Assembly: GCA_026075535.2 (NCBI GenBank)
Contig: AP026541.1
Location: 62,001 to 126,000 of the forward strand
Direction: 5' to 3'
Length of the DNA: 64,000 bases
Source of the DNA: Tricholoma matsutake
Lineage: Eukaryota; Basidiomycota; Agaricomycetes; Agaricales; Tricholomataceae
Below, piece after piece: positions 21,700-32,500 of the stretch (positions are counted from its first letter, which is position 1; the number at the start of each line of letters is the position of its first letter). The position numbers and the translations under genes were made by a program. The notes under the pieces were generated by a model, which worked only from the letters and a program-made list of their open reading frames with translations, ran no database searches and was not told the origin of the DNA.

Positions 21700-23895
21700 T
21701 CAACATCTGGCATCCCTCTGTAATGCTTCAGACATAGCATCCATCATTTCGATGTCGTGTTCACAAGTAATCAGCATGCCATCCCGCACTCCTTCAGGCC
21801 GCCATAGATCATCTCCATAATGAGTGTTCATTGGGTATCGAACCTTTCCACTCTCCCCTGCCCAGTCAAAATCAAGAAGAATGTGTCCGTTAGAAGAAAC
21901 CATGACATTTGTGTCCCGGATGTCACCATGCACATAACCAGATTCATGCAGCTGGTCGATAACAGCTCGAATCTTGTCCGTGTGTATGAGAGATTCAGAT
22001 TCATGGAGCATGTCATATCCTTCGATAAAAGTCATCACAACCATATACCATCCACCAGGCATACTCTCGAATCCCAGGAGCTTCGGCGCAGCATTAATCG
22101 AAGCACAATATTCATGCACCTCCTTTGAATACTGACGAACAAATTTGACACAAAGGTCAGAGCTGCCATCGCACAGCTTCGCGCGAAAAATGAGCTTGTT
22201 GTTGTCCAAGTGAGAGCGATAAACAAAGCTTTGTTTCTTCGAATCCACAAGTGATGTGAAAGATGTCGGATATGGAAACAGTTGCATGGGCTGGGGTTGT
22301 GATTGGTTTGGAGGAGAAGGTGGGTTACAGGTGTGATATTCGTCCTCGTAAAAACGCTTGATACAATTTATGGCTCTCGTAGATGCTCCCAGTTGTCGCG
22401 CAGCCATCATCTTCAACCTTGTATCCGAAAAGTGGAAATGAAATGGTAGAACTGAGAGGATCTGTAGATTAGGGCGATTGTTCCAAGCTGCACCGGCGAA
22501 ACATAGGTAGGGGCCTGGCATATAATTCGAGCTTAGTAAACAAGGAGTCAAGGACAGCTGAGGGGAGCGAACCAAAAACGAGCATAATCAGACACGGCAG
22601 CGAGGATTGCGAGTATTTAGGAGCCAGTTTCCGGGTAAACTCTAGATAATATAGCGCGGCTTGAAGGTACGGTTCAGCACCTGACCATCCCACATCGTTC
22701 TTGAATTCCGCGAGAAGCGTGACGAATCGTCCCGAGGTCATATCTCCATCCGTTTCGAAACTGCCGATCTTGGTTGGTCGGAGGTATATATCCCGTACGA
22801 TTCGAAGACATCGCGGATAGCTTTTGCGCGGGATTTTTCGTCTGCGTAAATGTGGGACATGGCTGTTTGCAACTTGAGCACGACATCGTGGTCCGTTTTA
22901 TTTGGCACGTAGTTATCGCAGTCATCAATGAATTCGCCGAATACGGGGTGGAGAAGCGTGACTGGTATTACATCACTGGCTGAGGAAGGGCGATTGCACG
23001 CTATTGCCTGTGTATCACGATGTTGACGGCTGGAAAAGTCCGCTGTTTGCCCACCGGCGGAAGGGGACTTGTGAGGGGAGTTATTCAAGAATGTGGACCG
23101 TAGACCTTCTACCGTCGAAGTGCCGGCAGGAGCGTTGTACGAAGATGGAGGGACTCTATGCAATCGTTGAACTAGCATCGAATGAATACCCATGATCATT
23201 AACACTGGGGTAAAGCACGTACCAGGAGGCGCATAAACGACGATATGGAGGGTGTTGACGGCAGGAGTGCCGTTTGAAAATACATCCGACAATATTTCCG
23301 TCGGACGTAAAGTCCTTTCGCGGGGACGCTCTCCAAGTTTCTCTGAAAGATCATCATCGATTTCAATGGAAACGTTCCATAGATCGAGTCTGTCGGCAGT
23401 AATGGAATCGAATGCAGGCTTCTTCTCATCTTTGATGACCTTCCTTAGCACCGAGACATTCTCGTTGCTATCGATCTTTACGGAAAATACGCGTGAGGGA
23501 TCGTCGCCGAGCACCAGGCAATTGAGCTGGAATAATGGGGGCCCATCGGATGCTTGCCAAAATCCTGTGTTAGGTAACATATAAAACAAACGGAACTAGC
23601 AATGCTCACCCGCCTTGACGATCACATGTAGTGTTTCCTCTTCCAGACTCCCAAACACAGAACTGAGCTTCTTCGCGCCTCTCAATGAATCCTCATTTGC
23701 CACTATCCAGTTCAGTTTCGTTTGGAAATCCCGTTTGTCTCCGTCCGTTGGAACGTTGTTGGCGTTCCATAGATCGAGTTTGAGACCTTCTTGGTTTTAT
23801 CAATATCTACAGAAAATACGCGAGAGGGATCGTCACCGAAGACGCAACAATTAAGGCTGATGATCGTGTTGTCCCGGTGCCGGCTAGAGTGGCCG
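21700..23895 (-). pseudogene. Crinkler-type (CRN) gene: two header domains plus kinase-like domain, frameshifted
   Basis: CRN proteins have a ubiquitin-like header and a variable C-terminal effector domain. Here a header starts at about 23850 (LNCCVFGDDPSRVFSVDID), loses its middle and shifts frame near 23790, then resumes LDLWNANN...SSVFGSLEEETLHVIVKAG. A 45-bp intron (23565-23609) follows, and a second, complete header reads LNCLVLGDDPSRVFSVKIDS...LDLWNVSI. After a linker, GIY is followed by two extra bases in a TATATA run (near 22785) that throw off the frame resuming as KIGSFETDGDMTSGRF. A 58-bp intron (22515-22572) leads into a kinase-like domain with HGDIRDTNVMV (catalytic Asp) and LLDFDWAG in place of DFG. 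No in-frame ATG precedes the first header. The gene keeps many CpG sites, unlike the transposons nearby. Confidence 0.78.
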
Positions 23896-25095
23896 CCTGT
23901 CGCATCGTTAAATTATAGAAGGCCTCACTGTCTAAATGCAGCGCACGAATTGGCGACCCGTGTCGTTGATGCAAACGAAGCCCGATTTTATCACCATCCC
24001 CTACCCACATAAACCATTTATCAACCACTACCCATATCCTCCCAATGTTGACCGCTATGTCACTCCACGTATTTCTCGCCCTTGATTCTTCAACACACTC
24101 ATTCAATTTGCGCACTCGTGGCCACATCACCCAGTCATGTCACCCAGCCACATCATACTTCGCCAGTTCGCCGTCAGACAGTCGTTCAATCCAGGCTGTT
24201 GCGTTTATGCTTTCATTTTATTCAAGATCACCCTTCCTTTTTTTAACCCTTTCGACAATCGCTCAATACACTCACAGATGGCCACATCACCCAGCCACGT
24301 TGTACTGTGCATGTTCAGTCCAGTCCACACTGTTGGGTTGAATGTTTCTACACCTTTCACTTCACATTCCTTAAGTTTTAACCTTTATTTTTCATTTCTT
24401 ATGTGGTTGTTGCCAGCCGGTAGCTTTTCCCATTGGGTTTTTGATGCACCCGCGACTGAGCATTTCATATCTGCCTTACTTCATACTACCTACCTTTATT
24501 TCTACTTATATGTTTGCCATCTGAAGAGGTGTCCATAATATTGGTCTGTCGAGGCATGTCCTTAGCTCTAGTTAGCATAGGCGGATATCAAGCAAGTAAC
24601 AAGTAACAATTGAACGCCACGTGATGAGAAATCAGGCCATCCAATAGCAAGACCGCTTCTGTAGGCGCAGTAATTGTGCTTGTGGTCTCACACATCGGGA
24701 GGGACAAGTTTTCAGGTTGACTGAAAACTTTGCCGAAGGCATAAGTTTCTGTAGAAATTTAAGTAATGCTGAAAATAATAATTGAAATAAAGACTTCGGT
24801 GGGACCAAAATCAGTACTAAAATATTGAGTTCATGAACCAGTTTCAGACATTCTCAAAACAATAACTAGACTAACTATTTCTGGTGGCCCTAAAACAAAA
24901 GAGATAAACAAGGCTTCGAGCTCAATTTGAGGGAAACTGGAAGAAAACATTTTGGGAAAACTGAAATAGGTTGCAAAATGACAAGATCCAGTACCAATTT
25001 CGGGACTCCTGATGCAAAACGATTTGTTTGTGATTTCGGGTGGCCTGAAAGACCAGCCGACATCATGATTTTCAGTAACCCCGAAATGGAGTGTA
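23896..25095. other. No recognised gene upstream of the Crinkler gene
   Basis: Contains pyrimidine-rich DNA and a near-duplicate pair of short phrases (CACATCACCCAGYCAYGT at about 24120 and 24285). It could include the promoter of the Crinkler gene. No domain recognised. Confidence 0.4.
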
Positions 25096-25099
25096 CGAT

Positions 25100-25770
25100 G
25101 AGCATACACTCAATATCATTTGGAATTTATTTGGATGATCAAAATTGGCCATTTGACCAACTGATGTACTATCATGGTTTTGAACCATCATGTGCATTGA
25201 ATAAATTTATTGCCAACAATGTTACTATTGATGTAAGACATTGTACAAAAGTAGTGGTGACTAAATGCACAGCACTATACATAACCCTAAGTTTTCCAAA
25301 GTGGCTACATGTGATGTCTGTCTCACATCAAAAGTAATGTTGTCAACAATAAATCTATTGAGAACTGTCACATGCATCTTAATGCACATGATGGTTCAGA
25401 ACCATCACATGCACATTTGACATCTAGATAGTACAGGCCATTGCACTGTACTTGGACCACTACAAATTGAGATATCTATGTTCCCAACTTTGATAGGCCT
25501 GAGGGACTTGGGAACAGTGAAAATCAAGAATTTTGCATGTGTAGTACTCAAGATACAACTTCCAGTTGTCATAATTTCATGATCAGCTCCTTCAAAACTT
25601 ATGTAAGAGGGTAAAAATCACCAAACCATTTTTCTAACCTACTGGGACATGTTCCAAGACTAACTGTCAGAAAAGCCCAATTTTTGAGAGCCTCATTCAT
25701 GCAGAAACTCATAAAACCTATATTTTTCAGTATCTATATAAAATAGAACAATTTTGTATGTGAGTGTCTC
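25100..25770 (+). repeat. Dispersed AT-rich repeat, copy 1
   Basis: Shares long phrases with 47330-47700, 47720-48270 and 48840-49440, for example TGTTCCCAACTTTGATAGGC, CTGGGACATGTTCCAAGACT and GTCAAAATTGGCCATTTGAC-type text. No coding capacity. It probably belongs to a non-autonomous transposon family. It holds a palindrome at 25384-25415 and a nested small element at 25199-25360. Confidence 0.75.
25199..25360. mobile_element. Small nested element with about 40-bp inverted ends, copy 1
   Basis: Begins AATAAATTTATTGCCAACAA and ends TTGTCAACAATAAATTTATT; the inward reads agree over about 40 bp (through TTGATGT). The same unit is at 47777-47930 in the matching place of another repeat copy. MITE-like, no coding capacity. 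Confidence 0.55.
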
Positions 25771-25920
25771 ACCTATGAATAGGGAGCTTGCTTTATCCCA
25801 GTCTTTCACTCAATGCTTATTAAAGTACATATTTATTCATTGAATACATATTCCCCAAGATCCATCCCATGTGTATCTAAAGTGAATCCTAATGCTTCTC
25901 ACTTGTATTATCCTCTCTCA

Positions 25921-26215
25921 GCATCTTCATTGGCTCTGTTTCTTCACCATGCTGTAGGCGTTGGATTCCAAAGGGGACACAAAAGGCTAGACCCTCCAAT
26001 TTTTTGACCTGGGAAATTGCAACAAATGACAGCCCAGATGAAAAGTCCTTTGGTCCAAGGTCAATTACAGCATGTTCTAATGTGAGGCCCTGACTCTTGT
26101 GTATGGTGATTTCCCATGCTAAAGTCAGTGGAAGCTGTTCACAAGAAAGCTGGTTTCCAGACCAATCTTCCCATTGGGCAACAACTGGAGAGATAGGAAC
26201 CCATGATGGATCAAC
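25921..26215 (-). pseudogene. C-terminal fragment of a Pif1-type helicase
   Basis: The minus strand reads PSWVPISPVVAQWEDW, then LPLTLAWEITIHKSQGLTLE, AVIDLGPKDF and GLSFVAISQVKKLEGLAF. These are the last conserved motifs of Pif1/RecD-like superfamily 1 helicases (the HKSQG and ALSR-like motifs). The N-terminal helicase motifs are absent upstream: a stop lies directly before the fragment and the neighbouring sequence is repeat. In fungi such pieces come from Helitron RepHel proteins or from expanded Pif1-like genes; no Rep domain or Helitron end was seen, so the source is open. Confidence 0.65.
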
Positions 26216-27480
26216 CCCATGTCAGCCTGGTGCCTGAGGACCTGGTATATTTATCAGACAATGTTTGGATGTGGAGAGAAACATACATACCTGAATAACC
26301 TGGGGCTTCAAAAACCAAACAACTACAAAACCAGTAACCCTTACCAATCATCTGCATTTTGGATTGGTAGCATAACAAAGGGGAGCAAGCTCCCCAATCA
26401 TTTGGAATTTTTTTTGGTGGTCAAAATTGGCCATTTAACCAACTGGTGTACTATGAAAACAATGTGAATAACAGAATTGCAAACATTGTATACAAGAAAG
26501 TGTTGAATGGAGTTCTGTAGTAAAGGTGAGTAACCAAAACCATTTAGAAGAACTGAAAACTAAGAGAGGTATTAATATAGATTTCAATTTAGAATTAGAC
26601 TAAGATTTAGAGATGGATTTTGAAATGTACTTGGATTGAATAAAGGGATTGAAAAGTTTCATTCAAGAAGACTTGAGGGCAGGCTTTTAAAATAACAAGT
26701 CAGCAACAAGTAATTGCAAGTTTCTAATGAAGTCAATAACAATTCATTGTGAAGTTAGTAATGAGTCAATACAAGGTTTGTAATGAGGTCAATAACAGAA
26801 GTCACTAACAAGTCCATAATAATTTGTAATGAAGTTAGTCACAAGTCAATAAAACTTTGTAATGAAGTTAGTAGTAACACTCAATACAAGGTTGTAATGA
26901 AGTCAATAACAACTTATAATGAAGTCTTCAGTTAAACCATTAATTACTTTTCTGCATTAGAATAAAGAACCTACATGCATATGCCAAATCATCTTGTTCT
27001 CTGATGCCTGAACATATAATGAAAATGGTAAGGCCATAAAACAAATTTTCATGGTCACTTACATGGGATGTGGATGGTGTCATTGCAAAAGGACCTTCAC
27101 CAGCAGAGGTTCCCTCAGGAGCATGGGACTTGGTTAGGGGATAGATTTTGGGAGGTGCAGGCTAGAATATATAATTTACCAGGTAAAAATGGAAAATTGA
27201 GTTAGTACTTACTTTAGTAACCTTTGTAGTGATCGGTTTTCGGATCTCCCCATTGTCCTTATGGTTTTTCGATTGAGAAGCATCCTCCATATTTTGCAGT
27301 GCTCACTAAAAAGATAAAATTTATATCAATTCTGGGCATTGTAAAAAAATGTATGAGATGCATACCTTATTGATAAGAGGGTCCTCATCACTACTTTCAT
27401 CCTCCTCCACTACAGGTTCTCTCTGTGTCTGATGAAAAATTAACCTTAAACCCAAAAGGCAAAATTAACTAGTTTTAGCA
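26216..27480. other. Repeats and unassigned sequence
   Basis: 26395-26455 repeats the GGTCAAAATTGGCCATTT phrase of the dispersed family. The rest has GT...AG-like spacing and short minus-strand frames (27050-27450) that may be exon remnants, but no domain is recognisable. Confidence 0.4.
26725..26935 (+). repeat. Degenerate tandem repeat of AATGAAGTNANTAACAA type
   Basis: Phrases such as TTTGTAATGAAGTTAGT and AAGTCAATAACAA recur about six times with irregular spacing of roughly 30-40 bp. Non-coding. Confidence 0.6.
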
Positions 27481-27482
27481 AC

Positions 27483-27923
27483 TTACAGCAAATTCTGGCA
27501 AAGTAGCCAAACCTTGAGTTTTGTATGGAGGAGGGGGGAGTGCCATCTTTTCAGAAAAGCAGATGAGTAGCCATCAAAATGAGGATTTGAAACATGAGAA
27601 AAGAGTAAATGGCTTACATCTGTCATTTTTTCCCTGTGAATTACAGGAGGTGATTCAATCTGTAGGGTCAGTAAAAATAAAGTGAGAGATAAAACAGAGG
27701 AAAAGTCACCAAGGCTTACATGGACTGTGTTTTTATACCCTGCTTTTTTATTTATACTGGCATTCATAGCAAAAGTTTGCCCAAGAGCCTCAGCCAAACT
27801 TGCATGAACAGGTGTAGAACTCTGGACAGGAATTATTCTGAGAGGTGCGAGAAAGCAGATGAAGGGGGGAAAGTTGGGGGAAAGAATGAATTTGTTGAAA
27901 CGTGTTCCGAAATTGTCAGGCAT
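27483..27923 (-). CDS. Unassigned 146-aa reading frame
   Basis: An open minus-strand frame beginning MPDNFGTRFNKF. It has no domain I recognise. Short intron-like gaps on either side (GT/AG at the expected distances) would allow it to be an exon of a larger gene running towards 27050, but I cannot support a full model. It could be chance. Confidence 0.15.
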   Translation of the reverse strand: MPDNFGTRFNKFILSPNFPPFICFLAPLRIIPVQSSTPVHASLAEALGQTFAMNASINKKAGYKNTVHVSLGDFSSVLSLTLFLLTLQIESPPVIHREKMTDVSHLLFSHVSNPHFDGYSSAFLKRWHSPLLHTKLKVWLLCQNLL

Positions 27924-28084
27924 TGCCTAGCGATGCACATCAAATGTCCATCAACATTCATTCAAATCATTCACATGTCAAGCTGAGTTAGAATACCTTA
28001 CTGATATCAATCCAATCCTTTCCATCTTTTCCCACTCTTTCTTTCTTTCCCCCCCGTCTTGTTGTCTGGGTCATTCCCCACTCT

Positions 28085-28315
28085 CCAGCTGTTCCCCTCT
28101 CTAGTTGTTCCTCCTTTCTGGTTGGTCCCCCTCTGTGGTTGTCCTCCCATCTCTAGTTGCTCCCCCTCTCTGGTTGTTCCCCCTCTGTGGTTGTCCTCCC
28201 CTCTCTAGTTGTTCTCCCTTCTGTGGTTGTTCCCCCTTCTGTGGTGGTTCTCCCCTCTCTAGTTGCTCCCCCCTCTCTGGTTGCTCCCCTCTCTCTGGTT
28301 GTTCCTCCCTACATT
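28085..28315 (+). repeat. 18-bp-based minisatellite
   Basis: About twelve units built from CTCTCTAGTTGTTCCCC and CTGTGGTTGTTCCCC variants. The period is close to 18 bp, so the minus strand is open with a hexapeptide-like GEQPQK/GEQLER repeat (28101-28322). I treat it as a minisatellite. A real repeat protein is possible but has no supporting context. Confidence 0.8.
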
Positions 28316-28319
28316 CATT

Positions 28320-29550
28320 CATTTATTTAGTGTACCTCTACATGTTTTACATGCAATAAATCATTTTATTTGTAACCCACCCTGGAAACGGGATGTGTGG
28401 CTTGGGTTTTCATGAATGCCTGGCAGATGACTGGATGCTTCTGAACCTTGCATTGAGGATTGGGGAATGGGATTTTGGCACAGTTGGACCGCCTCAGTGG
28501 GTATAGAGGTTTCATTGCTTCGGCCATGTTACCAGGGTCCTTCCTCATGTGACCCTGCTGTGCCTTAACACCTTTCTCAATTTTTGTTTGCTTGGGGAGT
28601 GGACTATTCAACAGTCTGTCATGTTATGTCCTTGGGTTACATGTTTCTCACCCCACCCACCCTGTATGTTGGTGCTGGCCCTGTCCAGCCTATCTATGTA
28701 ATTATTATTCTTTGAATGAATAATTTCTCTAGCTTGTCTATGTAATGTTAATAAGTTGTTGAGGTGCTGTCTTCTCATAATAGATATATTGGCCATGTCA
28801 GTTTTCATGATCCTGTGTAGGAAAATGTGTGACTGTAGGGGGGGGGGGGGGGGAGTTGCAGATCATGATATAATATCAGTCATTACTTAGAATGAACAGG
28901 AAACTATTAACACTGTAATTGGGATAATATACTAAGCTCATTATTAATTCTACTTATCCATTAAATTCTTTCTTGTATGTAATCTAATACTAAATAACTA
29001 GTTCTCATGCATTGTAAAATAAATGGGGCTTGTAGACATGTTACTTTTGAGCCCTGAGCAAATAGAGCAGGCTTTTGCCCAGATATCCTCTGTGTTGATG
29101 ATGTACCATATCAGTAAAGGTGTCAAGTCATCAAAGGGACAAACCAACTTGACACCTGGCTGGAAAACTGGATGAGTGATAGGAATGAATTTATTCTGTG
29201 GAAGACCAAATTTCCAGCAGTATTGGTATTTTTCAAAATGGAACTGTTGTTTCAGCTCTGATAACTGATATCCAGCCAAGCACTTAATATTGAAATTGCA
29301 AACATACCTCAGCAATGTGTAATGTTACTGTAGGGACACAACCCTTCATGTCACATGATGCTAATGACTTTAGGGCATGTTTTTTGGACTAGAAAAAAAA
29401 AAAGGTGATTCATCCGCACAAAACTGGCCCATGGAGAAGGACCCATGACCATGGGAGCTTATTAAGCACAGGAGGGGGGTGTACTTGACCACTTCTCCAG
29501 GGTGCAAGTTGAATGGAGATGATCCATTAGCTCAAAAAAAAGTTCCCACA
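28320..29550. other. No recognised gene; includes a 16-base G run
   Basis: Minus-strand frames at 28366-28611 and 28998-29315 are open but not recognisable. A homopolymer of 16 G lies at 28838-28853 and an A run near 29388-29402. Both are places where sequencing or assembly may be unreliable. Confidence 0.4.
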
Positions 29551-29555
29551 CTAGG

Positions 29556-32500
29556 CTAGCCTAGTGAAAAAGTAAGATAGATAGGGTCATCACTGTTTCC
29601 TCCCGCTGACCTTTGACTCCTCAGTTGGCGCTTGGGTTTACATTTCAGGGGATGGATTTCAATGGCTGGCTTTTGACACTGAGGCCGTCCACAACTCCGA
29701 CCCACTATAGGGCTTGGGTGTTTTTCCAAACATGAATTATGTGCCAGAGACAAACTCGTAAGGTTTTCATCCATGCTTGGAGGATTGAAATCAGTATCAG
29801 GGTTTAGCGTGGGTAGGGTCGCATCCATAGGATCTATCATCACTAGGCGGACTTATTCAAAAGTGTTACGAGTGAATGTAACATAACACACTTTCAGGGG
29901 CCTGATGTGGTGATTTCGGCTCCTCCATTTTTATGCTTTTTAACTGCGACAATGACTTTACGGTACAGAGTCCTGCTTTCACAAATTGGGAATGAAGTAC
30001 ACTCATCCATTTGAATCTTTCCACAGGATAAAGTGACTGTTCGTGTCCTCCATCTGATATTTTGGAAAGACAGCTGAGAAGGACTTCTTCATGAGTCAAT
30101 GATTAATGTAAGAAGTCTGGAAATAAGAAGGCATGGTGAGGAAGGAGATGGAGAGAGAATAAATGACATACCATATTGAAAGACATTGATTTCCTTATAG
30201 GCATTTTGCAGGACTACGGCATTTCACTTCCAATTTTCTGGATCATGGGGAATCCTTAAGAGAAATCTGCATAACCATCGGCATATACTCTCTGGGAGGG
30301 ATTTCTCAAAAGGAGAATACCCCTCTCTATTCCGACCTATAACATCCTGCCTCAGTGAATCTAGAAACATAACTCCCTTATAAAAAGTTTCACTCTGAGG
30401 TGCATCCACCGAGTTGGCCATTGAAAGATACATCTGCTGTGTGATGTCGAGAAGCATTAAAAAAGGGAGACAATCATGATGCATGCGGTACTCTGCATGG
30501 TCCCCACCAGAAACGAAGGTAATGAAGCCACCCTCCTCTTTGACAAGCCATTCAGATGATGGGGGAAGAGAAAAAGGGTGAGAAGAAGTAATGGAGATTG
30601 GCCACCAATTGTCCTCTAACAAGTCCATGGTTTGGGTGATACAACTCTGCCTTCCTAGGCTATTTATAATAAATTATGATGATGCCTCATAGCTGACCCA
30701 ATGATCTATAAATCCCCTGGGATCAAATTACACTGATTTCGGGTCAAATTCAAGCAAAGTATGTACATGTATATGTGAAAAAAAGATCATTAACTATGAG
30801 TCGATAATCGATGTTCCCTACCTATTTTTGAGTCAAAATTCCACAGTTTCAATCACTTTACAATATGAGAAATTTAATGAGAGTTTCATTGCACAGTCTT
30901 TCTCACTAAATAAATCTAAGAAGATGAAATAATACTATTCCAAAGCACCATCCATTCCTTTTTGTTGTTTTTGCTTCCTTTTGGAATGCAAAATTGACTT
31001 GCACTTGTTATTGTCCTGCGGTACACACAATACGACACCAAGTGCCTGGTCCAGAGGTGTGAAAAAACTTGGCGCTTCTTCTGTTTCCTCTTTCCATGCC
31101 TCCTGAAATATTCTGCATGCATGATCATCCTGCAGGAAGTCAGCAGCTGATAACCTACATAACACCTCATCTTGCTGTGCATGCGACACCATTCTGAGTT
31201 CCCAAAGTAGCTGCCTTCCCTGAAGCCTGAGGTAGAAAAAAAGGGCCTTCTCTACTGAAATGGGCTCAGTAGTTCCTTCCTTCACAATATCGATGGTTTG
31301 GCCAAGGAAAACCACCAGAATCCAGGCCTCCCATTGTGCCAACCTGATTTCTTCTTCCTCACAAACTGAAGGAGGGGCCGATGTGTCGACGTACTGTCGA
31401 TAGTCAATAACATTCAGGAGGAGTGTTGTAGAGATGAGGACAAAGATATCTGTAATACCATTGATGGTGTCAAGGGAAGGGATGTGTCCTTCCTCAGTTG
31501 TGGTTAACTGTGATCCTTCAGTGCCTTTGTGAACAGTGATAGAGTGGCACATGTAGCGGATGTAGCAACAGAATGTTCTCCAAGCATCAGCTTTCCTTTT
31601 ACTCTGGACATCATCCAAAAAGCCCTGGACCATAGCTTTGCATGTGTCATGAATACCGCCTCTACAGTAGAACACATCTGCCTCCCAGGCTATGGAGGTC
31701 ATGCTGACCAGGGTTACTGAGAATCATGGACCGAATAGCCTGGAGAACCAAAATGTCAATGTGTGATGGACAGAGGAATAAATTGGCTCATACAGTTGGG
31801 CATTGGGTCCCAAGACTAGACCTTCATGCCTCCTTGCGAGTGGGCTGGTATCCTCCAAAATTATGTATGTCATTCCACTCCGCAGCGTCAGGTGTAAGAA
31901 GAGGCCATCTGGATCCATGGGAAATGTCATCAATACTCCTTTCATCGCAGCTCCACACCACGATGTCCAATTCTGATGCGTGAACAAGTCTTTACACATC
32001 TCATGACCCTTGGTTGCCTGCCAGGCGATCCTACTGGAACATGCTGTGCTCTCCAGCCAATGTGTGGAATCACCCGGAAAGTGACGCGCAAGGAGACTTT
32101 TCCCATCACCTCCCTCCTCATGGCTGCTCAGCAGAGATTGCATCTCCACAGGAATAACCTGTCCCAAAGACTGATCTGGATAATAGAATTGGGAAAAATG
32201 ATGAATTTTGATTGGTATAATACCTCACCTTCCATTAGGATGACATACCCCATGTCTCCATGTCCAAGCATGTCAGAAAAGAGCTCACAATCAAAGGAAA
32301 ACAGTGGGTTTGTTGTTGAATTTTTTATGGTGATTGCACTGGTCTTCAGTATTTCTTGTACTTGGGTACTGGACATCTCTACCCAAACATGTTCGGTTAA
32401 GATATGTAGTGAAGTATCATTTCCAAGGAGGTGTGGAGGTTTCTCATTTACAAAACTCTCCTGAACCTTCTTATGAAGAGACTGGAAGGTCTCCAGCTGT

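Noticed and set aside
28838..28853. Regulatory G-quadruplex
   Set aside because: A single run of 16 G is more simply a homopolymer tract of uncertain length; no nearby gene start supports a role.
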